Shown here in pieces: positions 7,889 to 14,638 of a DNA stretch of 20,349 bases. This stretch comes from an uncultured Actinomycetes bacterium (GTDB lineage Bacteria > Actinomycetota > Actinomycetes > Nanopelagicales > Nanopelagicaceae), in the NCBI GenBank assembly GCA_903901905.1, contig CAIUSQ010000094.1:1-20349 (forward strand). The letters run 5' to 3'. The translations under genes were made by a program, and so were the position numbers. The stretch's first letter is position 1, and each line of letters opens with the position of its first letter. The notes under the pieces are model-generated. The model was not told the origin of the DNA, made no database searches, and was given only the letters and a program-made list of their open reading frames with translations.

Positions 7889-8040
7889 TTCTGTGGAGCC
7901 TCTCAAACAATAAAGAGAATCACAGGGAGTGGACCGCACGAAGGTTTCGATCAACTGATTCGAACCCGGCGTAAGGAGCACACCCCGCAAACCTCGGCGG
8001 GTGTTTTCTCTGATCTCTCCGAGTAGGTAATCCGACTTAC
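7889..8040 (-). promoter_or_regulatory. Structured 5' leader of ECF operon, possible riboswitch
   Basis: About 150 nt upstream of the lipoprotein ATG can fold extensively on the minus strand. (a) GTAA (8037-8040) and GGAG (8017-8020) can pair with TTAC and CTCC in 7971-7978, enclosing (b) a hairpin with an 8-bp, one-bulge stem at 7980-8004. (c) 7943-7966 forms a hairpin with about 9 bp and a 4-nt loop. (d) CTGTG (7921-7925) pairs with CACAG (7891-7895), with inner TCTC/GAGA pairs; this hides the SD GAGAGG at 7899-7904. The layout (aptamer-like part followed by an SD-masking hairpin) suits a translational riboswitch. Stretch GCGGTCCACTCCCTGTG (7921-7937) vaguely resembles the GCGGTCC...CACTGTG core of some cobalamin riboswitches, but I find no B12-box. 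Ligand unknown; folding was done by eye. Confidence 0.45.
7980..8008 (+). terminator. Terminator-like hairpin read on the plus strand
   Basis: ACACCCCGC (7980-7988) pairs with GCGGGTGT (7997-8004), with one bulged C and an 8-nt loop, and is followed on the plus strand by TTTTCTCT. This looks like an intrinsic terminator for plus-strand transcription, yet no plus-strand gene lies upstream. It may stop antisense transcription before the aldo/keto reductase promoter, or it may simply be a stem of the minus-strand leader RNA, where no T-run follows it. Confidence 0.35.
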
Positions 8041-8079
8041 TTCACATACCTATTTTGAGCCGCTTGCAGAGCTACGGCT

Positions 8080-8094
8080 TTCATAAAATATGAA
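8080..8094. promoter_or_regulatory. 15-bp palindrome in divergent gap, possible operator
   Basis: TTCATAAAATATGAA is a perfect 6-3-6 inverted repeat. It lies about 40 bp upstream of the start of the structured leader and about 96 bp upstream of the -35 of the aldo/keto reductase promoter. Its symmetry fits a dimeric regulator, but AT-rich palindromes of this length also arise by chance, and only one copy was noticed. Confidence 0.3.
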
Positions 8095-8189
8095 GTTCAC
8101 GGTTGCGGGTCAGCGTCGGATTTACACCGAACTTCCCCTACGCAGCGAGCTATTTAGTTGTGTGCGTACCAAACCACAAGGATTGCAGG

Positions 8190-8218
8190 TTGGCAACAAG
8201 GCTCGCTCAACATAGGCT
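8190..8218 (+). promoter_or_regulatory. Promoter of aldo/keto reductase, leaderless
   Basis: TTGGCA (8190-8195), a spacer of exactly 17 nt and TAGGCT (8213-8218) make a good sigma70-type promoter. The -10 ends 7 nt before the ATG at 8226, so transcription would begin at or next to the start codon. There is no SD. This is the only start in the window where both promoter boxes are convincing. Confidence 0.6.
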
Positions 8219-8225
8219 TCTATAC

Positions 8226-9227
8226 ATGGAATACAGACGCCTTGGTAGCACTGGAATGTATGTTTCAGAAATTGCATATGGAAATTGGATAACCCACGGT
8301 GGCCAGATCGAATCTGATGCCGCAATTAAATGTGTAAAGACTGCTATTGACGAAGGAATTACAACCTTCGATACAGCTGACGTTTATGCCGGAACAAAAG
8401 CAGAAGTTGTGCTCGGCAAAGCGTTAAAGGGTGTGCGGCGTGAATCGTATGAACTCTTCACTAAGGTTTACTTTCCCACAGGTCGTGGAAAAAATGATCG
8501 TGGTTTATCTCGTAAACACATTATCGAATCGTGTAACGCATCCCTAAAGCGTCTTCAAACCGATCACATCGATCTTTATCAGATGCACCGATTTGATTTT
8601 GAGACGCCATTGGAAGAGTCACTCAGCGCTTTTGATGATTTGATTAGATCCGGCAAAGTTCACTACATTGGATTTTCTGAGTGGAGCGCCTCTCAGATTA
8701 AAGCTGGGTTAAAGATTCAAGATGAGCGTGGTTACAACAGGTTCGTATCGAGTCAACCTCAGTATTCAGCACTTTGGCGCGTTATTGAATCAGAGATAAT
8801 TCCATTGTCGGCTAAAGAAGGTATCGGGCAAATTGTTTGGTCCCCATTAGCGCAAGGCGTGCTCACAGGTAAGTATCGCCCTGGAAAGAAAGCTCCCGCT
8901 GGTTCACGTGCTACCGATAAAGCATCAGGTGCCAACATGATTAAAGGTTGGATGCGGGAGGAAGTTCTAGTTGCAGTACAAAAGCTTCAACCAATAGCCA
9001 CGGAAGTTGGTCTCACAATGAGTCAATTAGCCATCGCTTGGGTACTACAAAACCCACATGTTTCTACGGCCATCATTGGCGCGACCAAGCCTTCACAAGT
9101 TCGCGAAAATGTGAAAGCCGCGGGAGTAAAGCTAGAGCCAAAAGTAATGAAGGCTATCGATGATGCATTAGGCAGTATCCCGGAAACAGACCCTGCTAAG
9201 ACTCAAAGCCCAAAACCTAGATCTTAG
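8226..9227 (+). CDS. Aldo/keto reductase (Kv-beta-like family)
   Basis: This is an NADPH-dependent oxidoreductase of the aldo/keto reductase superfamily, cytoplasmic, probably reducing an aldehyde or ketone; the substrate is not inferable. The 333-aa barrel opens MEYRRLGSTGMYVSEIAYG. The catalytic tetrad is present: D49 and Y54 in FDTADVYAGTKAE, K80 in LFTKVYF, and H121 in YQMHRFD. IGFSEWSASQI, SSQPQYS and WSPLAQGVLTGKY are further family segments, and the C-terminal IIGATKPSQVREN is the cofactor-binding loop. The start at 8226 is preferred to an upstream ATG at 8103 because it gives the family N-terminus and fits the leaderless promoter. It is convergent with the DUF3043 gene, 9 bp away, and divergent from the ECF operon. 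General detoxification is the likeliest role, by analogy only. Confidence 0.93.
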   Translation: MEYRRLGSTGMYVSEIAYGNWITHGGQIESDAAIKCVKTAIDEGITTFDTADVYAGTKAEVVLGKALKGVRRESYELFTKVYFPTGRGKNDRGLSRKHIIESCNASLKRLQTDHIDLYQMHRFDFETPLEESLSAFDDLIRSGKVHYIGFSEWSASQIKAGLKIQDERGYNRFVSSQPQYSALWRVIESEIIPLSAKEGIGQIVWSPLAQGVLTGKYRPGKKAPAGSRATDKASGANMIKGWMREEVLVAVQKLQPIATEVGLTMSQLAIAWVLQNPHVSTAIIGATKPSQVRENVKAAGVKLEPKVMKAIDDALGSIPETDPAKTQSPKPRS

Positions 9228-9236
9228 TTAAGATTT

Positions 9237-9776
9237 CTATTTAAAACTCTCGCCCACTTTTACTGAAGGATGTGGTGCACGCAGCCTTCTCATCTGTGTC
9301 GATCGCAGCCAGGCATACATGCCTAAACCCTTAGTTGGGGCATCGGGAAATTTCTCTGAAACAATTTTGCGAATTCGACGTGCAAGGAAGAACCCATCAA
9401 TGACTGCAAAAAGTAAAACTCCGTACATGAGAGCAATTGCAGCAATCTGTACTGCGGCAACAGGGATTAACGTCAAAATTAGTACAAGAAAAATTATCGG
9501 TAGAAAGTATTCTCCTGTTGACCTTCTGGAATCTACATAATTGCGAACAAATCTGCGCACAGGCCCGCGATCGCGAACTGGCAAAGCTGAATCCTCACCA
9601 CGCAGATAGGCAGCACGTTGAATCATGCGATTTTGCTTCGCAAGAGCTTTAGTCGCTTTTTTCTGTTCTCTGCCAACGATTGGCGAAAGCGATGAATTCT
9701 TTCTTTTGGACTCAGAATCCTTGCGCTTAGGAGTGGCGCGACCTTTGCCCGTGCTGTCTTGTCCTTGAGGTGTCAT
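9237..9776 (-). CDS. DUF3043 family membrane protein
   Basis: This actinobacterial protein of unknown function has 179 aa from the ATG at 9774-9776. The N-terminal 60 residues are very basic (GKGRATPKRK at 10-19, then many Lys/Arg). A conserved block AAYLRGEDSALPVRDRGPVRRFVRNYVDSRRSTGEYFLP (55-93, interrupted here only by small variations) marks the DUF3043 family. It leads into two hydrophobic helices, about 92-110 and 112-131, ending in a basic LARRIRK. The N and C termini are therefore probably both cytoplasmic. The open frame extends upstream to 9953, but that overlaps erpA and lacks family character. No SD is seen; TACAAT lies 7 nt before the ATG. It is divergent from erpA, a linkage I recall from other Actinobacteria. 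No function is proposed. Confidence 0.85.
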   Translation of the reverse strand: MTPQGQDSTGKGRATPKRKDSESKRKNSSLSPIVGREQKKATKALAKQNRMIQRAAYLRGEDSALPVRDRGPVRRFVRNYVDSRRSTGEYFLPIIFLVLILTLIPVAAVQIAAIALMYGVLLFAVIDGFFLARRIRKIVSEKFPDAPTKGLGMYAWLRSTQMRRLRAPHPSVKVGESFK

Positions 9777-9783
9777 GCGCCAA

Positions 9784-9789
9784 ATTGTA
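9784..9789 (-). promoter_or_regulatory. -10 box of DUF3043 gene, leaderless
   Basis: TACAAT on the minus strand, a near-consensus -10, is followed by 7 nt and the ATG. No SD lies between, so the mRNA is probably leaderless. A -35 at 17 nt would be TTTAAT, which is poor. Confidence 0.5.
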
Positions 9790-9892
9790 GAGGTCTCATC
9801 GCGCAAATTAAACTCGCTAGGCGATGGTGCGGGGAGTAGTATTTGCCGTATAGATAGAGGCAAACAGGGACTTTTAGCCAGGGAGAGCAAAC

Positions 9893-10243
9893 ATGACAAC
9901 TGAAGCAACCACAACAACGGCAGGTATTTTGTTAACTGATGTAGCCGCAACAAAGGTCTCAGCTCTGCTGGCTCAAGAAGGCCGCGATGACTTAAATCTG
10001 CGAGTGGCTGTTCAACCAGGTGGCTGTTCTGGATTGAAATACCAGTTGTACTTTGATGATCGAAACATGGACGGTGACATTGTCCGTGAATTCGGTGCAG
10101 TAAAAGTGATTACTGACAAAATGAGTGATCCTTATCTTTCAGGTGCCACAATCGATTTTGTAGATACGATCGAAAAACAAGGGTTCACAATCGATAATCC
10201 AAATGCTGCAGGCTCATGCGCATGCGGCGATTCTTTTAACTAA
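9893..10243 (+). CDS. erpA: Iron-sulfur cluster insertion protein, HesB/IscA/ErpA type
   Basis: A-type Fe-S carrier that hands clusters to apoproteins. It has 116 aa, the usual size. The three conserved cysteines are C45 (PGGCSGLKYQ), C109 and C111 (SCACGDSF). The start has a good SD, GGGAG at 9881-9885, 7 nt before the ATG, so it is read in the ordinary way, unlike its neighbours. The first ten residues are Thr-rich and not conserved. It is followed 28 nt later by adoK, probably with its own promoter. Gene order erpA - adoK - ctaC is shared with mycobacteria, where the A-type protein sits near the respiratory genes. It may help mature the Rieske protein QcrA (inference). Distinction between ErpA and IscA rests on context. 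Confidence 0.9.
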   Translation: MTTEATTTTAGILLTDVAATKVSALLAQEGRDDLNLRVAVQPGGCSGLKYQLYFDDRNMDGDIVREFGAVKVITDKMSDPYLSGATIDFVDTIEKQGFTIDNPNAAGSCACGDSFN

Positions 10244-10259
10244 AAAAACTTATTACACA

Positions 10260-10265
10260 TAAGAT
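10260..10265 (+). promoter_or_regulatory. -10 box of adoK, leaderless
   Basis: TAAGAT followed by 6 nt and the ATG of adoK, in the 28-nt gap after erpA. No SD. No good -35 was found. Either an internal promoter or chance similarity within an erpA-adoK operon. Confidence 0.4.
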
Positions 10266-10271
10266 CCCAAC

Positions 10272-11246
10272 ATGAAAATTGGTGTTGCGGGCTCGGTTGG
10301 TATTGACCATCTAATGGTCTTTTCTGGGAAATTTACAGACTCACTAGTCGAAGGCTCCTTGGAGAAAGTCTCACTATCTTTTCTAGTCGATAGCATGGAT
10401 GTTCGCCGTGGGGGATGTGCAGCCAATATTGTCTTTGGAATGGGTGTCCTAGGTCTTGAACCAATTCTCATTGCAGCCGTTGGAAAAGATTGGGCAGATT
10501 ACGACTCGTGGTTAACGCGACATGGAGTTAATACCTCCCAGGTTCTTATCTCAACGACACTTCACACCGCGCACTTTGTAGTAACTACCGATCAGAGCTT
10601 GAATCAAATTGCTTCATTTTTCCCAGGCGCAATGAGTGAGGCTAGAAACATAGAACTCTCTCCAATAATGGACAAGGTGGGGCGTTTGGACTTGATGGTC
10701 ATTTCACCCGATGACCCCACAGCGATGTTGAATCACTCAGATGTCTGTCGCCAACTATCAATTCCATTTGCCGCTGATCCCTCACAACAGATGGCGCGAA
10801 TGAACGGTGATGAGATCAAGGCGCTCATTGAAGGAGCCACGTATCTATTTCTCAACGAATATGAATTAGCGTTAGCGATGCAAAAAACTGGGTGGAGTGA
10901 TCGAGAGATTCTAGAGAGAGTTAAATACCGAGTCGTCACACTAGGCTCCAAGGGAGCTAAGGTCGAAAGCGCAGCAGGTGAGTTTGTACTGGTTGGATGT
11001 CCAGTCGAAAAAGGCAGAGTCGACCCAACAGGAGTTGGTGACTCATTTCGATCTGGCTTTATTGCAGGCCTGGCCTGGGGCGTATCACACGAGCGCTGTG
11101 CACAGTTGGGAGCAATGATTGCTACCTATGTCATAGAAACTTTAGGTACTCAGGAATATAGATTTACCAAGCCCGAATTTGTGGAGAGATTTGCGGTGGC
11201 ATATGGTCAAAGCGCTGCCGATGAGATCGCCCTGCACCTTAAATAG
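10272..11246 (+). CDS. adoK: Adenosine kinase, pfkB/ribokinase family
   Basis: It phosphorylates adenosine to AMP in purine salvage, in the cytoplasm. The 324-aa protein has a pfkB fold: N-terminal GVAGSVGIDHLMVFSG, substrate-binding RRGGCAANIVFGMGVLG (near 45-61), SFFPGAMSEAR, TLGSKGAKV and the catalytic VDPTGVGDSFRSGF with base D257. DPTGVGD rather than the commoner D-[TP]-[TV]-GAGD, and the C-terminal VIETLGTQEYRF, match the mycobacterial AdoK (Rv2202c) as I remember it; D257 even keeps the same number. The location between erpA and ctaC is also as in mycobacteria. No SD is seen, and a -10-like TAAGAT lies 6 nt before the ATG. Another sugar kinase of the family is possible but less likely. 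Confidence 0.88.
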   Translation: MKIGVAGSVGIDHLMVFSGKFTDSLVEGSLEKVSLSFLVDSMDVRRGGCAANIVFGMGVLGLEPILIAAVGKDWADYDSWLTRHGVNTSQVLISTTLHTAHFVVTTDQSLNQIASFFPGAMSEARNIELSPIMDKVGRLDLMVISPDDPTAMLNHSDVCRQLSIPFAADPSQQMARMNGDEIKALIEGATYLFLNEYELALAMQKTGWSDREILERVKYRVVTLGSKGAKVESAAGEFVLVGCPVEKGRVDPTGVGDSFRSGFIAGLAWGVSHERCAQLGAMIATYVIETLGTQEYRFTKPEFVERFAVAYGQSAADEIALHLK

Positions 11247-11318
11247 CTCCAATAGAGTGTGAGGAGTGCCACCACTTACCGAACATGGCCTCGTGCGACG
11301 CTCATGCCAAATACAAAC

Positions 11319-11324
11319 TATCCT
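11319..11324 (+). promoter_or_regulatory. -10 box of ctaC operon, leaderless
   Basis: TATCCT is followed by 7 nt (TAGGCCC) and the ctaC ATG at 11332. No SD. No convincing -35 at 17 nt. If right, it drives ctaC-ctaD-ctaF and perhaps the SRPBCC gene. Confidence 0.45.
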
Positions 11325-11331
11325 TAGGCCC

Positions 11332-12084
11332 ATGCGATTTAGCCCTTTAGCGACACGCCTTAGAGGGCTTTTGTTGGCGGCACCAGTTCTTTTACTAACT
11401 AGCTGTTCAAAAGTATCTGGACTTGGGTTAGAAGAGGGCGTAACAAGTGTCAACGATCAAACTGTTCCATTGTGGCAGGGTGCTTGGATCGCCGGTGGTG
11501 TAGTTGGCGTCATCACTCTCATATTGATTTTATGGCCTGCTGTTTTTCACCGCGGCAAAAAAGATGGACCCGAATTTCCGAAGCAAACCCAGTACAACAT
11601 TCCTGTTGAAGTTGCATACACAGTAATTCCATTCATTATTGTGGCAGTTCTATTTTTCTACACAGTTCAAAAGCAAAATGTAATCACGAATACAACAGGT
11701 AGTTATTCCCACGAAATCTCGATCAATGCATTTCAGTGGTCCTGGCAGTTTGAATATCCTGAGGCAGGTCCAGAGGCTGTAGTAACGGGTACAACGGGAC
11801 AACCACCTACGCTGGTCGTTCCAATTGGTGAATCAGTTCGATACACCCTAAATGCAAACGATGTTGTGCACGCCTTTTACGTACCAAGTTTTGCTTTTCA
11901 GATGCAGGCCCTTCCCGGAGTAACCAACTACTTTCAATTTACGGCAAACAAGCTCGGTGAATATGTAGGCCGTTGCGCTATGCATTGTGGTCGATTGCAC
12001 ACTTACATGCTCTTTAAGGTCAAAGTAGTTACTCTTGCCGAATACAAAGCTTATCTTGAAACCTTTAAAGGGAGCCCAGCATGA
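11332..12084 (+). CDS. ctaC: Cytochrome c oxidase subunit II (aa3 type)
   Basis: It carries the CuA centre that takes electrons from cytochrome c and passes them to subunit I. It has 250 aa: a lipoprotein-type signal ending LLTSC (C25), two membrane helices (about 45-67 and 90-110), the aromatic patch FQWSWQFEY and the cupredoxin domain. CuA ligands are H180 ([10 protein letters not shown]), C215, C219, H223 and M226 in [12 protein letters not shown]. The usual Glu of CxExCxxxHxxM is replaced by M217. The ATG at 11332 directly begins the signal peptide; an extension to 11266 would add 22 residues in front and spoil it. The gene ends with a 4-nt overlap with ctaD, whose SD GGGAG lies inside ctaC. 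The protein acts at the outer face of the membrane. Function is sure; the Glu replacement is discussed as a finding. Confidence 0.95.
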   Translation: MRFSPLATRLRGLLLAAPVLLLTSCSKVSGLGLEEGVTSVNDQTVPLWQGAWIAGGVVGVITLILILWPAVFHRGKKDGPEFPKQTQYNIPVEVAYTVIPFIIVAVLFFYTVQKQNVITNTTGSYSHEISINAFQWSWQFEYPEAGPEAVVTGTTGQPPTLVVPIGESVRYTLNANDVVHAFYVPSFAFQMQALPGVTNYFQFTANKLGEYVGRCAMHCGRLHTYMLFKVKVVTLAEYKAYLETFKGSPA

Positions 12085-13736
12085 CAACCTATGCCGAACG
12101 TCCTACTATTTCATCGCCGCAATCCCTGCAATCGACCAAGGGGAAATCTTTCGTAAAGTGGATAACATCAACTGATCACAAGACGATCGGTTACCTTTAC
12201 CTGCTCACCTCTTTTGCCTGGTTTTTAGTAGGTGGAGTTTTAGCTCTTGCCTTGCGTACAGAGCTTGCCCGTCCAGGAATGCAGTTCTTGAGCACTGAGC
12301 AGTACAACCAGATATTTACTATGCATGGAACCATCATGTTATTGATGTTTGCTACGCCGCTTTTCGTTGGCTTTGCAAATGTAATCATGCCACTGCAAAT
12401 TGGTGCGGCCGACGTTGCCTTTCCTCGCCTAAACATGCTTTCGTACTGGCTGTACTTATTTGGTTCTTTGATGGCCTTTGGTGGATTCCTCTCACCTGGG
12501 GGAGCGGCATCATTTGGTTGGACTGTTTATGCTCCGTTATCTAACGCAACGTATTCACCAGGAATTGGTTCAGATCTTTGGTTAGTTGGATTGGCAATAA
12601 GTGGTGTGGGAACAATTCTCGGAGGTGTTAACTTCATAACAACAATTTTCACAATGCGTGCTCCTGGAATGACAATGTTCCGTATGTCTATTTTCTCCTG
12701 GAATGTTTTGCTCACTGCAATTCTTGTTTTACTCGCATTTCCACCTTTGGCAGCAGCCCTACTTGGCTTAGAGGCCGATCGATTATATGGAACTAACCTG
12801 TTTAATCCAGAAAATGGTGGAGTCATGTTATTCCAGCATCTTTTCTGGTTCTTCGGCCACCCTGAAGTTTATATATTAGCCCTCCCATTTTTTGGAATCG
12901 TCACAGAGATTTTGCCGGTTTTTAGTCGCAAGCCAATATTTGGTTACAAAGGTTTGATTGCAGCAACCATCGCAATAGCAGCCTTGTCTGTCTCAGTCTG
13001 GGCACACCATATGTTTGCTAGCGGGCAAGTCCTCCTACCGTTCTTCTCATTTATGACCTTCTTAATTGGAGTTCCAACAGGTGTTAAGTTCTTCAATTGG
13101 ATCGGAACAATGTGGCGGGGACATGTAACTTTTGAGACCCCAATGTTGTGGGTTATGGGCTTTTTAGTAACGTTCTTATTCGGTGGAATTACAGGAATCA
13201 TCCTGGCTTCTCCACCGCTTGATTTTGCAGTCTCTGCCACTTACTTCGTTGTAGCACATTTTCACTATGTTCTATTTGGAACAGTTGTATTCGCGATGTT
13301 TGCCGGCTTTTACTTCTGGTGGCCTAAATTTACTGGCCGGATGCTCAATGAAACTTTGGGAAAAATTCACTTTTGGACTTTGTTCATTGGTTTCCACCTA
13401 ACATTTCTTATTCAGCACTGGTTAGGAATCAAGGGATTCCCTCGGCGATATGCTGATTACTTAGCAACTGATGGCTTCACATTTATGAACACTGTTTCAA
13501 CAATTGGATCTTTTCTATTAGCTCTTTCAATGATTCCTTTTGCGATAAATATTTGGATCACTCGAAAAGCACCATTGGTATATGTCGATGATCCATGGGG
13601 CTATGGCTCATCACTTGAATGGGCAACTTCATGCCCACCACCACGTCACAACTTCTTAACAATGCCACGAATTTCAAGTGAGCGACCAGCCTTTGACCTT
13701 CACCACCCGCACATAAAGACAGAAGGGCACAAATAA
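12081..13736 (+). CDS. ctaD: Cytochrome c oxidase subunit I (aa3 type)
   Basis: It is the catalytic, proton-pumping subunit with haem a and the haem a3-CuB site. It has 551 aa and about 12 membrane helices. Visible residues: H82 and H395 for haem a, H393 (VAHFHYV) for haem a3, CuB ligands H260, H309 and H310, and Y264 in GHPEVY, which forms the His-Tyr cross-link in the family. The D-channel is marked by D111 and N118 (DVAFPRLN) with E262, and the K-channel by T333 and K336 (PTGVK). It is therefore an A-type enzyme. There is no fused subunit III. The start overlaps the ctaC stop as ATGA and has SD GGGAG. The ctaF gene follows after 3 nt. Confidence 0.98.
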   Translation: MTTYAERPTISSPQSLQSTKGKSFVKWITSTDHKTIGYLYLLTSFAWFLVGGVLALALRTELARPGMQFLSTEQYNQIFTMHGTIMLLMFATPLFVGFANVIMPLQIGAADVAFPRLNMLSYWLYLFGSLMAFGGFLSPGGAASFGWTVYAPLSNATYSPGIGSDLWLVGLAISGVGTILGGVNFITTIFTMRAPGMTMFRMSIFSWNVLLTAILVLLAFPPLAAALLGLEADRLYGTNLFNPENGGVMLFQHLFWFFGHPEVYILALPFFGIVTEILPVFSRKPIFGYKGLIAATIAIAALSVSVWAHHMFASGQVLLPFFSFMTFLIGVPTGVKFFNWIGTMWRGHVTFETPMLWVMGFLVTFLFGGITGIILASPPLDFAVSATYFVVAHFHYVLFGTVVFAMFAGFYFWWPKFTGRMLNETLGKIHFWTLFIGFHLTFLIQHWLGIKGFPRRYADYLATDGFTFMNTVSTIGSFLLALSMIPFAINIWITRKAPLVYVDDPWGYGSSLEWATSCPPPRHNFLTMPRISSERPAFDLHHPHIKTEGHK

Positions 13737-13739
13737 ATC

Positions 13740-14138
13740 ATGAAGGCATCATGGAAATTATTTTGCGGCCTTAGCGTCTTCTACTTCTTTTTGACCGTGG
13801 TCTATTGGTATGTGGGTGGTGAATCCGTAGGAATTGCAGGTCTGTTACTTTCGGGCTGCCTTGCAGGCATGGTCGGTTTTTATGTTTGGTTTACTCAAAA
13901 GAGAATCGGTGTAACTCTTCCAGAAGATAACGCAACTGCTGAAATCTCAGATGGTGCAGGCGAGTTAGGTTTTTATAGTCCTCATTCTTGGTGGCCACTG
14001 CCCGTAGCACTAGGCGCTTGCACAATGGGTCTTGGATTAATCATCGGCTGGTGGCTTGCACTCATTGGTCTAGGAGCATTAGTTATCTCTGTAATTGGAA
14101 TGGTTACTGAGTATGAAAAGCCCCTTGCTTCACATTAA
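13740..14138 (+). CDS. ctaF: Cytochrome c oxidase subunit IV (actinobacterial CtaF)
   Basis: It is a small structural subunit of the actinobacterial aa3 oxidase. The 132-aa protein has four hydrophobic helices: about 5-26, 29-51, 86-104 and 105-123. The loop between the pairs contains YSPHSWWPLPVALG (79-92), characteristic of actinobacterial CtaF, which often reads FxPHSxxPL. It begins 3 nt after the ctaD stop and is part of the ctaCDF transcript. It is limited to Actinobacteria, which supports the assignment of the window to that phylum. Confidence 0.92.
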   Translation: MKASWKLFCGLSVFYFFLTVVYWYVGGESVGIAGLLLSGCLAGMVGFYVWFTQKRIGVTLPEDNATAEISDGAGELGFYSPHSWWPLPVALGACTMGLGLIIGWWLALIGLGALVISVIGMVTEYEKPLASH

Positions 14139-14157
14139 TGAGTGAGGCTTCAAAATA

Positions 14158-14631
14158 ATGGGTGATATTCGGGCGCAGATTCTCTCCACAGATGAGCCAT
14201 TCAAAACAGCAGCAAGAATTTCGATTGAGGCAACACCTGCAAAGATTTTCGACCTACTTTCTAATCCTCGAGCCCACCATCTATTCGACGGATCGGGAAC
14301 GGTAAAGAATGCAGTGTCAGGCCCGGAGCGATTGTTTCTCGGTGCGAAATTTTCAATGTCAATGAAAGTTAAAGTGCCTTACCGGATCAAAAACACGGTC
14401 CTTGCTTTTGATGAGAACCAGAAGATTTCATGGTGTCATTTAATGAAGTGGACTTGGAGCTATGAGCTAAAGGATTTAGGCGATGGCTCCACTCAAGTGA
14501 CTGAATCTTTTGATGCCAGTAATATTCCTGCATTTGCAAAATGGTGGCTCAAGAAAACTGGAGCAATGGCACACAATCCAAAGTGGATGGCGAAATCACT
14601 AGTTTCTCTAAAGACAATAAGCGAGGCGTAA
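14158..14631 (+). CDS. SRPBCC (START-like/polyketide cyclase-like) family protein
   Basis: The 157-aa soluble protein has the helix-grip features of the SRPBCC superfamily: ISIEATPAKIFDLLSNPRAHHLFDGSG (21-47) is the usual first strand and helix, followed by strands around LFLGAKFSMSMKV, VLAFDENQKISWCHL and DGSTQVTESFDAS, and a long C-terminal helix. Such proteins bind hydrophobic ligands or act as cyclases, chaperones or lipid carriers; no specific substrate can be read. It lies 19 nt after ctaF and is probably cotranscribed with the oxidase genes. It ends only 7 bp from the stop of the convergent qcrB. Placement at the junction of the two respiratory operons hints at a role in respiratory membrane or cofactor biology, but it may only be a passenger. 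Confidence 0.82.
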   Translation: MGDIRAQILSTDEPFKTAARISIEATPAKIFDLLSNPRAHHLFDGSGTVKNAVSGPERLFLGAKFSMSMKVKVPYRIKNTVLAFDENQKISWCHLMKWTWSYELKDLGDGSTQVTESFDASNIPAFAKWWLKKTGAMAHNPKWMAKSLVSLKTISEA

Positions 14632-14638
14632 GCCAGAT

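Noticed and set aside
7943..7970. GGGTTCGAATC on the minus strand, looking like the T-loop of a tRNA
   Set aside because: The flanking bases cannot form the five-pair T-stem, and no acceptor, D or anticodon arms could be matched around it; it fits better as one side of a leader hairpin.
7889..7990. 34-residue N-terminal extension of the lipoprotein
   Set aside because: It would place residues ahead of a clear signal peptide and is coded by the foldable leader region.
7921..8040. A standard cobalamin, TPP, FMN, glycine or SAM riboswitch
   Set aside because: None of the long invariant stretches I know for these classes (B12-box, THI box CTGAGA, RFN core and so on) could be found on either strand; only a short partial likeness to a cobalamin core remains.
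8103..8225. Upstream ATG for the aldo/keto reductase and the coding extension
   Set aside because: The extra 41 residues have no family character and the region contains a good promoter for the start at 8226.
9777..9953. N-terminal extension of the DUF3043 gene to 9953
   Set aside because: It would cross the erpA start on the other strand; the extension looks like a chance signal-like hydrophobic run, and the basic N-terminus from 9776 is the family form.
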